Positions 1-10,101 of a stretch of DNA of 64,000 nucleotides are shown here, one piece after another; within the stretch, counting starts at the first letter, position 1; each line of letters begins with the position of its first letter. Under the pieces are notes generated by a model. The model had not been told where the DNA came from and did no database searches. It worked only from the letters and a program-made list of their open reading frames with translations. A program made the translations under genes and the position numbers. The stretch lies in contig JASPKZ010003844.1 of assembly GCA_030220185.1 (NCBI GenBank), positions 2,802,501 through 2,866,500 of the forward strand. The letters are read 5' to 3'. Origin of the DNA: Diploptera punctata. Taxonomy: Eukaryota; Arthropoda; Insecta; Blattodea; Blaberidae.

Positions 1-118
1 CATGAAATTCAACAAAAACTCATATCGATGGAAATGGATTTCTTGAGGAGAGCAGCAAGATATTCAAAATACGAGACAAAAAAAGTATTAAATATTCAAT
101 AGCTTGTATAAGATATAT
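1..118. other. AT-rich flank, no feature seen
   Basis: Short AT-rich sequence before the first SINE. I see no exon, repeat boundary or RNA gene in it. Confidence 0.5.
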
Positions 119-433
119 AGTGTTCTGCCCGAGGGCAGGCCTTTCACTGCAGTCATATAATTTTCATGCTATGTTTTGCAGCTTTACTAGGGAATTATAC
201 GTGTGGTAGCTTCCCGTTGCTTTCCACACTGATGAAATGATGATGATGATGATGATATGAAAATGATAAGGATGATTTTTGGGGACCGTTGGACGCTAGG
301 CTTCATGACATTTGCCTTACAGGCGAGAAAAAAATCCTGAAAAAACTTCACCCAGGAACCTGTCCAGACTGGGAATCGAACCCGAGTCCGCTGCGTGACA
401 AGGCAGCACGCTACCTCGAGATCACAACAGTAT
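119..433 (-). mobile_element. tRNA-derived SINE, family S2
   Basis: Read on the minus strand, the element begins with a tRNA-like head at about 433-360: a box-A-like GGTAGCGTGCTGCC and a box-B-like GGTTCGATTCC. A body follows with a GAT-rich microsatellite at 235-275, and it ends near 119 in a GC-rich stretch containing GGGCAGG. Two further copies lie at 3467-3770 and 31440-31647 with the same order of parts. The repeated structure and the internal pol III-type boxes indicate a SINE copied by a partner LINE. The short open frames across it on both strands are incidental. This copy is diverged (box B preceded by CGAACCCGAG on the plus strand). Confidence 0.8.
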
Positions 434-659
434 GGGCATGTACGACAAATGCAAGAAGAAAGGTTACCCAGAAAAACATTGGAATAATGTCCATCTGGAA
501 AATAAAAGAAAGGAAGACTCCGAAACTCGTGAATATAAGAAATAAGAACTGGAACGAGAACAAGAGGACTGGAGGATATGCAGTGGAGAAGGAAAATAAA
601 ATTGTAGGCACAGAAATATGTGTAAACATTGAAAATCTGTATATAAAAATGTAAATACA

Positions 660-1975
660 TAGATATATACTCATGTTCGATATCTAATCTACTAATTAGA
701 ATTCATGAAGATTTGTAAAAATTAAAAAAATCGCTTCATGACTCCTTTAGAAACTTAAGGGAGGTGATGGGTGAAAGTTCTATTTTCTACAGTTTTTAAG
801 CTACATACTTGATGTTTTGTACACACATTCATGCCATAATAGGTAATATTATATTAAAGTTTCATCCTTCTAGGCTTAAAGGTTTTTGAGTTATTGAAGC
901 AAATCCATTTAAAAATTTGCATATTAAAAGTTTTAATAATTCCCATACTTTTTTAGTAAAATGTTTTAATTTTTTTCTACACGACCGCTGGCTCATTTAG
1001 AACAACACTGTACATTAAAGTTTCTATATCATATAATAAAGGAAGAAAAAAATATATACATCCTCTGCATATGCAATTTTTTAAAATTACTACACATATT
1101 TTATTTTTTATTTAAAAACTATCAATGTTGTTTCAAAATCCATGCATAGAATTTTATTAGCCATAGTGTGTGGGACATGCAGTTAAAATTTCGTGCTTCT
1201 ATCATTAAATTTGTCAAAGCTATTTTCATTTGAATGTATTGAAAAGCAATGAAAATAAAAGTGTGGAAAAGTCAATTTGAAAGTTTGCATGCAGTTAAAT
1301 TAGAATGTAGCATACATGCCCTAATACAGTCATTAGGGAGACTTACAAGCGCCATAGGACACTGAAACTTCACCAACTTCTACTTTAATGTACGTAGTAT
1401 TCTTTAATAAAAAAAAAACAAAAAAGCTAAATTTGACCGAAAATGTCGAAAATTTCACCCATCACCCCCGTTAAACATATTTGATACCAAGGTTATTTAT
1501 TCTAACGTCAATGAAGATTGCAAAGAAGGCAGGGACAATTTAAAACCTTCCTCCAATAAGTGTGTAACTAACAATTATTATGACATTATTTTAGATAGAA
1601 CACTATCTTTTAATCAAGCTCAACCATGTGGTAAATTATATCATGTCTTCTTAGCTGTATCGCACTTACTTACCTGGAAACTTGGTAATTTATTTTAACA
1701 ATTTAAAATCGCATTCCCACAAATGTATGGTTACACTCTTTTTTTAAGGCAGCTCAATTGTTAAATAGTTTACATTGCTTTTCACTATTTCTGAATACAC
1801 TAAGAGTACCTGTAGACTAAAGTTATAAAGAAATATCCAAAGGGCATTGGATGTTGTTAGTGAAACACCTTAATTCGTCTTTACTCTCTCAGTCTATGGA
1901 AAATTGTAGGCTACTATTATCAGAAGCGATTTTTGTAAAAGTACAATATATATATTCTTTTCCATTCATTTTTGT

Positions 1976-1977
<2 letters not shown>
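660..1977. other. AT-rich stretch without recognisable genes
   Basis: About 1.3 kb of AT-rich DNA. I see no splice-flanked open frame, tRNA-like motif or clear terminal repeat. It precedes the ATT microsatellite and the LINE tail, and is ordinary intergenic or intronic sequence as far as can be read. Confidence 0.5.

Positions 1978-2043
<66 letters not shown>
1978..2043 (-). repeat. (AAT)n microsatellite, tail of the adjacent LINE
   Basis: About 22 uninterrupted AAT units. They abut the 3' end of the minus-strand LINE remnant at 2044-2690, so on the minus strand they form its (ATT)n tail. Simple-repeat tails replacing poly(A) are known in several non-LTR retrotransposon clades. Confidence 0.85.
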
Positions 2044-2690
2044 TTATTTTAGCTGGCAGAGTTAAGGCCATAAGGCCTTCTCTTCCACTCAACCAGCGAA
2101 TCGTAAAATTATACAAAAATTACGTACATATTACAATTTTAAGATATTATTAAAATACAGACTAAACAAAATACAATGATGATGTAATCTAATACTAGCT
2201 AATACTAACAAAAATATAGCATATAATAAAATTAAAATGATATAAAATAAAGTAAGTAGCTTCCTAGATGATTATTAATGGAATGCTCTATATAGTTGTT
2301 ATACAGTTAATGTTTTCATTGTGTCGAACTTAAGATATCAGTTAATTTGGATTTAAATAATGATAGTGATTGACAGTCCCTGACATGACTGGGAAGTGAG
2401 TTCCATGCTCTAGCCATAGATATTGTGTAAGATTAAGAGTATAGACAGGTCCTGTGTTGTGGTATCAAAAGTAAAGAAGAGTCTTGTGATCTTGTTCCTA
2501 AATTGTGATGAGCCGATAAATTTTGAAAACGTGTTGTTAAATAAGTTGGTAAATATGTGTGCAGAATTTGGAATAGTAAGGTATGTGAATGTAAAGTTCT
2601 TCTGTCATTTAGGCGTAGCCATGATAAGGCCTGAAATGAAGGAGACACGTGGTCATATATTATCATAGACTTTACTTGAACCCGGAGGTT
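2044..2690 (-). mobile_element. 5'-truncated LINE remnant (reverse transcriptase C-terminal end and 3' UTR)
   Basis: On the minus strand, 2690-2435 reads as the end of a non-LTR retrotransposon ORF with LFQILHTYLPTYL, SAHHNLGTRS and LIPQHRTCLYS. After a frame break, 2420-2340 reads RAWNSLPSHVRDCQSLSLF. This residue pattern (YL..RF..L..HHNLGTR, then RAWNSLP..VR) is typical of the C-terminal end of jockey/I/CR1-like LINE proteins. The 3' UTR follows and ends in the (ATT)n tail. The frame is broken by stops and shifts, so the copy is dead. It lies downstream of the MORN exon, sense with that gene. A shorter fragment of a related 3' end may be present at 3330-3400. Confidence 0.8.
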
Positions 2691-2734
2691 ATCATAGACA
2701 TTAAAAAAAACTAAAATTAAATTGATATTTTTGC

Positions 2735-2917
2735 TTAATCTGTCCATAGTACCTCAAAGACTCCTCCATCTGGAAAAGACATTCTTCCATATCCTTCTTT
2801 TTTGTTGGCATAAAAGTAGCCTTCATATACTTCCTTGGGGCCATTCCGATACCAAGTATATGTTCCATATCCATGCATACTACCGTTAAAGATATCGCCC
2901 TCGAAAGTTTGGATCCA
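2735..2917 (-). CDS. MORN-repeat protein, exon 2 (possibly the last exon)
   Basis: On the minus strand the exon begins after a clear acceptor (TTTTCAG at 2924-2918) and codes for 60 residues to a TAA at 2737-2735. Two MORN-type repeats are visible: EGDIFNGSMHGYGTYTW and YEGYFYANKKEGYGRMSFPDG, with the usual Y.G.....GYG......G pattern. MORN repeats form beta-hairpin rods found in membrane-associated, ciliary and scaffold proteins. The phase (TGG ATC CAA) joins exactly with the exon ending at 9818, giving a 105-residue product. The last residues (VFEVLWTD) depart from the MORN pattern, so the true exon may instead stop at a GAG|GTACTA donor (2755-2747) and continue beyond the window. Which MORN family it belongs to is not resolved; ankyrin/MYND-type MORN proteins are one possibility. 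Confidence 0.75.
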   Translation of the reverse strand, partial: WIQTFEGDIFNGSMHGYGTYTWYRNGPKEVYEGYFYANKKEGYGRMSFPDGGVFEVLWTD

Positions 2918-3039
2918 CTGAAAATTTAACATGTCATTTACTCAATTGATTTTTATTTTTTCTCCCCAATTTTAGAGATGTCTTATAGTCACATTTTAAA
3001 ACATAGGTTAGACGGTAATTCATTGTCAAAATTTAAACC

Positions 3040-3160
3040 GGGGCTAATGTATTTTACAGGAACCCGGGGTTCTACCTATTAAGGAGGACCAAAATGGATC
3101 GCTCACCGCCAACACTTAAGTGATGGCCGCAGAGCTTTCCATCTATCTATCTATCTACGG
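3040..3160. repeat. GC-richer short repeat with (CTAT)n end
   Basis: A GC-rich patch contains a box-B-like motif on the minus strand (GGTAGAACCCCGGG) and ends in five CTAT units at 3137-3157. This arrangement suggests the remnant of a tRNA-derived SINE with a simple-repeat tail, but no second copy was found in the window to confirm it. Confidence 0.35.
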
Positions 3161-3466
3161 TAATTCATTAATAAATGAATAGGTTATGGTAGTTGAGACT
3201 GGAATATAGAACATCTAGAATTTTTACAATAATTTATTGTAGGTAAGTTAGGGTAATATTCAATAGTATAGTGTAGGTTCAATAGTAATTATTTAGGTAT
3301 TAAATTTATAATTTGGTTAATGTAGTTCGGGATGGCAGTTAAGAGCACATCTATCAACAGAAGTGGCCTTCTCTTCCACTCACCGGGACAACCATATGTT
3401 ACATTCAAATACAAAAATCACAATAACATTACATACGTATTGAACAATATTACATACATCCATAGT

Positions 3467-3770
3467 AATTCTGCCCAAGGGCAGGTCCTTCATTGCAATC
3501 ATAGCATTTTCATGCTGTGCTTTGCAGCTTTACTAGGGAATTGTAGGTGTGATAGCTTCCCGTTGCTTTCCACACCGGTGAAGGATGATGATGATAATGA
3601 TAAGGATGATGACGGCCATATGATTTCGGGGACCGTTTGGGCCTTAAAGCTTTCCTACATTTGTCTTACATGTGAGGAAAAACCTCACCCAGAAAAACTG
3701 CCCCGACCGGGGATCGAACCCGGGCCCGCTGCGTGACAAGGCAGCACGCTACCTCGAGACCACAGCGGTG
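3467..3770 (-). mobile_element. tRNA-derived SINE, family S2
   Basis: This is the clearest copy of the family also seen at 119-433 and 31440-31647. On the minus strand it starts CCACCGCTGTGGTCTCGAGG, contains box A (GGTAGCGTGCTGCC) and box B (GGGTTCGATCCCC), then a body with a GAT-rich segment at 3584-3612, ending near 3467. The tRNA-like head is well preserved. The element lies inside the large intron of the MORN gene, antisense to nothing and sense with the gene. Confidence 0.85.
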
Positions 3771-4399
3771 GACAACGTAATATATAATGCAATAAAATTA
3801 AAGATAATTAAAATTAAAACTAATAAAATAATATATACCCAAAGGAATAACAACTCGAATCTACTACACACGAAACAAAAAATACAAAGAAAGTAATAAA
3901 CTCTAATGAATTAATTTATCGCTTTTGGATAATGACAAAAAAAAATACAATGAATAATTTCTTCATACTCCTCTTAGATTTTATAGTTGGTTTCGTCGGC
4001 CATGGAACTCAAGTTTGCGGGTTCGATCCCATGAAGTTCGATGATATTTTACGAATGAAGAAAATGTGAGAATGTGGCTTCCTTTGTAGAAGTTTAGTAT
4101 CTTATGTCGGGTATCACAAAGATATAGTGTTGATAGAAGATGTTAAGAAATATAAAGGTAAATTATGTAAGGCGCATAAAGAATTTTCGGATATGAAAAA
4201 CATATCCCTACAAAATTCGCGGGTATAAAAACAATTATTTACAAGGATTTTGGCTGGGTTAAAGTCTGATGGTTGGTGTGTAATTTTATTTTGAAAAATA
4301 GTAAATAGTTTAAATGTAAAACTGAAACTCTAAACAACATTTTGTGACAGGTCTAGAAAACACTGCCCTACCAGTCGGCTGCTAGACTCACATAGACCT

Positions 4400-4505
4400 A
4401 CATGGTGTGGTGGACTGCACACTAGTACGGAGAACTAGAGGTCCATGGTTCGATTCCTGGTTCAGACATTAATTTTCTTTTCTTTTCACAATATCATTAT
4501 AATAT
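4400..4505 (+). mobile_element. tRNA-Ser-like module with T-rich downstream tract
   Basis: The segment TGGTGTGGTGGACTGC...ACTAGAGG folds as a degenerate tRNA: anticodon stem CTAGT/ACTAG closing the loop ACGGAGA (anticodon position GGA), and a T arm with GGTTCGATTCC. It is followed by TTTTCTTTTCTTTTC, a pol III-like termination tract, and an AT-rich tail. The same module occurs twice more at 10363-10600 as an inverted pair. It carries no long variable arm, so it is not a functional cytosolic serine tRNA. It is best read as a tRNA-derived repeat. Confidence 0.6.
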
Positions 4506-4516
4506 TACATAGGTGT

Positions 4517-4829
4517 GGGGGCACGCCGTAGCGTAGTGGTTAAGGCACTGCGCTACAAGCCGGAAGGTCGACGGTTCAAGTCCCGGTGGGGTTCAGAATT
4601 TTTAAAGTGGCCCAAACCTTCTGCCGGCACTATGGCCCTGGGGTCGACTCAGCCTCTAGCGGAAATGAGTACCAGACTCTTGTTCTGGGGGTAAAGGCGG
4701 CCGTCACGCAGGGCTGACAACCCGGCAGACACCAAGTGCCGATTGTCCAGAAAAAGTGGGAGCCTTAACCTCCTACTCCCCAAGGACCTCCCGAGGCCTG
4801 TAGTGCGATCACTTTACTTTACTTTACTT
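4517..4829 (+). mobile_element. tRNA-derived SINE, family S1, with 11-bp target-site duplication
   Basis: The element begins GGGGCACGCCGTAGCG. Box A is GTAGCGTAGTGGTTAAGGC, box B is GGTTCAAGTCCC, and the 3' end is (ACTTT)n. It is flanked by the direct repeat TACATAGGTGT at 4506-4516 and 4830-4840, which shows target-primed insertion. Other copies lie at 24017-24320, 42860-43156, 54620-54893 and 60075-60388. Their high similarity and intact boxes suggest this is the youngest SINE family in the window. Confidence 0.92.
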
Positions 4830-5692
4830 TACATAGGTGTCAGTCAATCAAAGAGCTGGACAATTATTGAGCCAATATAGGGGTAATATGATAAGCACAT
4901 TGGATTCCATAGCCATTTATAGATAATGATTTTATGGCGGACGACCCCATATACTGACTGATGTTGTATGAGAGAATTTCTTCCCCTCTGGAGACTCGAA
5001 CCCGTGCGCGATCAAAAGCTCTTGATTTAAGACCTTATACCGATCGGTCATGGCGAGGAACTTGTAAATTTGAAAAAGCGACTTAAATATAACCTGAAAG
5101 AATAACTTATTTCGCTAACAAGGGAACTGTCAACCATTGCAAGCCGAAACCTGCCTTGAAATTTCTTCCAGAGAAGCTTTGTGATGTATAAAGATCGTGT
5201 CCAAAAAAATACCTGGCGTTTCTAACTGCAGTAAGCTAAAATCCAGCGCCAAATCTCTCATTTAAACTATAGGGGAATATACAACTCCTGTATTGGCAGA
5301 TTGGAAAACTCTCACTACCCGCCGTCCGCGCCGCGTCCCGCCTCACTTCACTCCGTGCTTAACTCATGCAGGGATGTACATCTGCTCCGTGCAGTGGATT
5401 GACATTGCTGGATTCTGACTTCGATATAATATGTGCCTTGCACTTTACAACGGCAGATCATTTTTTTTGACACGGCCTTGGTATATCACAACGCTTCTCT
5501 GGGAGAAATTTCAAAGTAGGTTGAGAGTTCCCTTGTAAGTATAATCCACACACCTACTTACAACAATAAGTTGTAAAAGCTCACCCCCTTGTGATCGCGA
5601 TCCCTGTCTACCAACTGAGACCCGCGCCATACAGTCTGGTTTCTGATTATTTTTACACGCTTTATATTAGCTTGACCTGTATCTATCTATCT

Positions 5693-6180
5693 ATGTAACG
5701 CAATCTTTCAACGCGATTTTCACCCACTTAAAATCATTGGATCGACTTGAAACTTTGTATACTTGTAGAGGACCCGTGACAATACAATAATTTCATATTT
5801 ATTTTCTAAAATCCTGGCCATAATCATCAGAAAATCAAAAAAGGCGTTTTTGTATCAATGTAACGGAATCTTTCAACGCGATTTTCACCCACTTAGAAAC
5901 ATTGGATCGACTTGAAACTTTGTATACTTGTAGAGGACCCGTGACAATACAATAATTTCATATTTATTTTCTAAAATCCTGGCCATAATCATCAGAAAAT
6001 AAAAAAAAAGTGTTTTTGTATCAATGTAACGGAATCTTTCAACGCTATTTTCACCCACGTAGAAACATTGGATCGACTTGAAACTTTGTATACATGCAGA
6101 GGACCCGTGACAATACAATAATTTCATATTTTGTTTCTAAAATCCTGGTCAGAATCATGCGAAAATCAAAAAAATGAAAA
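5693..6180. repeat. Tandem triplication of a ~165-bp unit
   Basis: Three near-identical copies begin at 5693, 5858 and 6024 with ATGTAACG.AATCTTTCAACG, giving periods of 165 and 166 bp; the third is cut short. Units differ by scattered substitutions, so the array is fairly recent. The conserved segment GGATCGACTTGAAACTTTGT is in every unit. The array ends directly before a tRNA-like module at 6222-6317. A short minus-strand open frame across it repeats its own residues and is not a gene. Confidence 0.9.
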
Positions 6181-6221
6181 CTGGTATAATAGGTTGCGGA
6201 CTTGTCGAGTTTTTAGTCAAT

Positions 6222-6317
6222 CGTTGTAAGAGCTCAGTTGGTAAAGCAGTGAACTCTTAGTGGTATATAATTTCAGTAATCCGTACGTCGCTGGTTCAAA
6301 TCCGGCTGGGAGGGTTT
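6222..6317 (+). mobile_element. tRNA-like module with an enlarged anticodon region
   Basis: The sequence contains a D-arm-like AGCTCAGTTGGTAAAGC and a T-arm-like GCTGGTTCAAATCCGGC, separated by more sequence than a normal tRNA has. It is followed by GGGAGGGTTTTTTT, a good pol III stop. The spacing would fit an intron-containing tRNA or a tRNA pseudogene. No convincing acceptor stem closes the fold, so I treat it as a tRNA-derived repeat head belonging to the preceding tandem array. Confidence 0.5.
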
Positions 6318-6422
6318 TTTTTATAGAAGAGTATTATTTTTAGGTCATACTACAATAGTATCGAATTTAAAGATATTTACATTTTTATCTTATTCTGTAA
6401 AATATTAAAACTAAAAAATAAA

Positions 6423-6893
6423 AAATAAATAATAGTTTTAAAAAACTAAAAGAACACGCTTTATTAGAAAACTAAAAAATGGAAAATAATTTTAATTTCC
6501 AATATGCTTGGGATAAAATAAAGTGGTCAACAAAAAAATCATCTCCAACACATATAGAATAAAATTAGAGTTATCAACAAAAAGAAAATAATTTTACCAT
6601 CAAAAGCGTGGGGTGCTTTTTATGATTTTTACATTTTCTTCTTAGAGAGCTTACTTTTACCAATATCTGTTTATTATCAAATATATTAATTGATATAGAG
6701 CACCCCACGCTTTTGATGGTAAAATTATTTTCTTTTTGTTGATAACTCTAAGTTTATTCTATATGTGTTGGAGATGATTTTTTTGTTGACCACTTTATTT
6801 TATCCCAAGAATATTTGAAATTAAAATTATTTTCCATTTTTTAGTTTTCTAATAAAGCGTGTTCTTTTAGTTTTTTAAAACTATTATTTATTT
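6423..6893. repeat. Long inverted repeat: 195-bp arms, 81-bp loop
   Basis: The left arm 6423-6617 pairs with the right arm 6699-6893. The outer ends AAATAAATAATAG and CTATTATTTATTT are exact complements, as are the inner ends around GCGTGGGGTGCT and AGCACCCCACGC. Differences between arms are few. A transcript would form a ~195-bp double-stranded hairpin. It lies in the MORN intron. No coding sequence or terminal motif of the PLE fold-backs is present, so it is a different kind of fold-back element or a hairpin locus. Confidence 0.92.
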
Positions 6894-7439
6894 ATGGAAA
6901 TCTTGGTCCAAGGGAGCAAACTTACTACCTGGGTTCTAAACAAGAAATTGAGGTGTCAAAAGATTGAACATTAAACAATCGCCTCTCCATATTTCTCATA
7001 GATGTGAACTTCAAGTTTAGATGCACAAGTTTCTCATTGATACACACTTCAATTTCTATGTTTCACCTTATACGTTAACTTTTACTTGTACATGTAAAAT
7101 TCTATCATATATATATTCTTCAAACATTTGGTGTAGCAACATGCCTACTCCAGATTATGCTCTATTTTCTTTCGGTTGGTCACTGTCAGGGATTATGATG
7201 GGATGCCACGGCTGGTACAGAGTCATCTACAATTGGTAACGTAACTACGTTATGTGGCGTCCGTAGCTCAATCCCGGTGGCGCCTTTGGTCGTTGTAGCA
7301 GAATTTAAAAGTAAAAAAACAAATGCAAATTGCGAGGCGCAAGACACGCATCCCGGTCAGCCATGGTCAGCCATTACGTTATTAATGAATTTTATCTGTC
7401 CTTGAAACAACGAAAATGCTTTTGAAATGTTGTGCACCT

Positions 7440-7690
7440 GGGTCACTGTATATAGATAGACGAAAATATGGGAGGGGTCATAGAGAAAGAATGGAAGAAA
7501 ACCGACTTGCAAAAAGAGCTAAAGAAGATAGACCAATGGACGGGAGAAGAATAAGAGGAAGACCAGCCAAGAGATGGATAGACAGTGAATGCACATTCAA
7601 TACGTCTTCCTCCGAGGAGTGATTTTAGAAATAAACAGGATGAAAATCCTACAAATTATGTTTAAGAAGATGAAGAAGAAGACCTTATAC
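7440..7690 (+). mobile_element. LINE 3'-terminal remnant
   Basis: The frame at 7416-7622 contains RERMEENRLAKRAKED and GRRIRGRPAKRWID. The basic block GRxxxGRPxKRWID is a hallmark of the extreme C-terminus of endonuclease/reverse-transcriptase LINE proteins common in insects. It ends in a GAAGAT-rich simple tail. Only the last ~60 codons remain, typical of 5' truncation. Confidence 0.65.
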
Positions 7691-7739
7691 GTACTCACAG
7701 AGAAATAGATAAAATTAGATTATATTGATCTTGATATTA

Positions 7740-9500
7740 AATGCCGTCGGAACTGTCACAAATGAGCTTAGCAAACCCCGAACACTATATATTCGACTCT
7801 AATCACGGTATTTTAGACACACTATTTTTCACCCCTTGGGGTGCTAGGGTTCAAACTTGGTTTATATGACATCTGCATTGTCACCAAAAACCTCAACAAC
7901 TTCGAAAACTTTGCATTAAATACTAATCTATGTAATTTTGAATAGATTCATTTTCATCCAACTAATCTCCTAGGTATGCTTATGTGACACATGCTTTGTC
8001 ATACATGACACCTGCATACTTATCAATCAGCTATAAAACCCGAAAACTATGGATTTGAGACTAATCTCTCTCACAGTTTTCATTTTATTTTCACTCCCTC
8101 TCACCTCTTTAGTGGTTCTAGGGGTCAAAATTTTGAATAAATAGCATTGGTACTGTGTCTACTTAGCATAGCTACCTCGAAAAATATGGTTTTAATACCA
8201 ATTTTGACCACTTTTGAAATTTTGTTTTTAATCTTTTCTTACCCCTCATATTTAGGGGTGCTAGAGATCAGGCTTAAACATCATCGAAGCTGTTACCAAT
8301 CAGAAAAGCGTTTCAGAAAACCATAGTTTCGATATTAATTTCGGTCATTTTGGAATTTTATTTTCCACTTCTCCTCACTCCTTAAGGTGCAAGAATCAAA
8401 AGCTAGTTTAAATCACCAATCAGCTTATTGGATTCGGCAATAATCTCGGCTACTTTTGGTATCTTATTCTTCATCCCTTAATCCCCATTGGGGTGCTAGG
8501 GTCAAACTTGGGATTAAATATAATCTGTATTGTTAGCAATCAGCTTACGACACCAAGAACTATAGATTAGAAACTAATTTGATCCGTTTTGTCATATTAA
8601 TTCTCATTCTTTATCACCTATTTATCCCTCTTAGGGATGCTAGGGGTTAAATTTGAATTTAAATGTTACTGGAATTATGACTAATGGGTTTAACGACCCA
8701 AAAAGTATGAATTCGACTTTATTATTGGTATTTTCGATTATTTTTAGATTTCATCCCCTCTTATCCCAGTTAGATGTGCTAGGGTTGTCTTAACCACATA
8801 GAACCTTTTGTGGATTGTAAGTTATATGCGTACCTAGTTTGGTTAACATTTTTTCAGGTTTTCTAGAATTATTCTGGATCATATTATATAGGTCATTGCT
8901 GATATTTTTTCCATCTAAACCCCTCTTACCCTCTAGATTTTCTATATGTATTTTACCCCTTACCTTACCGCCACATTGAATTATCTAACTTTCATTATTT
9001 TATAATATGAATTAGCTAATACCCAACGTATGCTGCTACTCCTAAATAAATGTTGACGTGTCTTACCACCAGCCGTGTGCTGTTATACTTGCCCGGGAAT
9101 CTGCTTATCCCGATCTTCTTGTCATCAATGAAAGACAAAAATGGCTATTGTGAGTTATCCGTAGAAGATAAACATATGCTGTCGCGGACGTTTTTGTAGA
9201 GTTTTTTGAGATGTTCAATCCTGTATACATTAATTTGGTGTATTTGTTATGGTTTAGGCAGCGTAAGCCATTTAAGCTTCAAAATAGGGACTTTATTTCG
9301 CGTTTTTCACTACAAATGGTGATTTTAGGGGTGAAGGGGTTGAATATCACAACTCTCTTATAGCCTATGTTCATCCCGGGAATCTCCTGAACATTTTGCA
9401 AAAAAAAACCATCAAAATCGGATCAACGGTATGGCCGCACATAGAATACGAACCAACAAGCAAACAAAATTGATTTTTATATATTAGATTTATATACTAT
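7740..9500 (+). mobile_element. Interspersed element with internal tandem units and conserved 3' end
   Basis: From 7740 to about 8790 there are about eight degraded ~140-bp units, each centred on a motif like GGGGTGCTAGGGTTCAAACT (near 7838, 7968, 8109, 8254, 8384, 8490, 8632 and 8771). The 3' part at 9009-9500 matches the second copy at 15909-16837 plus 17523-17545. It contains TACCCAACG.ATGCTGCTAC, GGGAATCTCCTGAACATTTT and ATCGGATCAACGGTATGGCC, and ends TTTTTATATATTAGATTTA. No protein is encoded, so it is non-autonomous. Elements with this kind of end are widespread in insects, but I cannot assign the class from sequence alone. Confidence 0.65.
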
Positions 9501-9599
9501 TGCTAATTAAAAAATTAACAAGGGTTTTGCTGCATTCTACGTACATCTTCCCGCAGTACGGAAACTACGCGAAGCGATAAGGTCCGGTGGCGACTTCTA

Positions 9600-9680
9600 T
9601 AATTTTGGCTGTCCACGCGATTAGCGAGGCAATATTTCTAATTTTAACCATCCACGCGATTAGCGAGCCAATTATACCAT
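9600..9680. repeat. 38-bp direct duplication
   Basis: The motif TCCACGCGATTAGCGAG occurs twice, at about 9613 and 9651, each followed by an AATT-rich stretch. It is a short tandem duplication in the MORN intron, just downstream of exon 1 in gene order. Confidence 0.7.
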
Positions 9681-9817
9681 TTTTTTCTGAAAGACTGATT
9701 GGGCTTATTGCAGATTGTTCCAATATAAATCTACTTATGAATTAAAAATTTATTTATTTATATTGGCGTTTACTGTGATAATACGAGTATCATATAAATA
9801 CAAATAATAATACTTAC

Positions 9818-9952
9818 ATCAGCTCTAGTCCATTTTATTGTTCCATATTCCTTTCCGATATTGGTTAAGCCAAAATCTTCTTGTGTAACTAATGGAGACT
9901 TAATGAAGAGAGTGTCAGTATCTGGAAGCAAAATTGACTCTTCAGCTCCCAT
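9818..9952 (-). CDS. MORN-repeat protein, exon 1 with start codon
   Basis: On the minus strand ATG at 9952-9950 opens a 45-codon exon reading MGAEESILLPDTDTLF... to ...TIKWTRAD. It ends at a consensus donor, GAT|GTAAGT (9817-9812), in phase 0. Exon 2 at 2917 starts in phase 0, so the two join cleanly. The N-terminus is acidic and polar, with no signal peptide or membrane segment. The glycine after the initial methionine (MGAEES) is compatible with N-myristoylation, though this is only inferred. There is no other in-frame ATG before the donor. Upstream on the minus strand lies an 18-bp palindrome (10086-10103) and a T/A-rich tract that could be promoter or 5' UTR. Confidence 0.7.
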
Positions 9953-10085
9953 ATTATTTGTAAAGCAAAACCATTACTACAAAGCCAAAACATTATTTAT
10001 TTTTAACAATCAAAACGTTTTTCATTTTTCATTTCAATTATTGTTGATTTGGAAAATTTCCATAGGCGGATAGACTCGGGAGTAA

Positions 10086-10101
10086 TCGTCACAATTGTGA
10101 C

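Larger units (their letters stand above)
4338..5062 (-). mobile_element. SINE of family S4, split by nested insertions
   Basis: The two outer pieces, 4338-4399 and 4836-5062, match in order the two halves of the S4 SINE at 47226-47539: GACAGG.CTAGAA then GGCTGCT, followed later by AGCCA.TATAGGGGT and, at the end, GGAGACTCGAACCCGTG. The last part is a minus-strand tRNA-like head. Between the halves sit a tRNA-Ser-like module (4400-4505) and a complete S1 SINE (4517-4829). Three elements are therefore nested here. Confidence 0.65.

Noticed and set aside
9305..9345. Possible continuation of the MORN gene in the GC-richer patch
   Set aside because: The patch belongs to the conserved 3' end of the interspersed element repeated at 15.9-17.5 kb.
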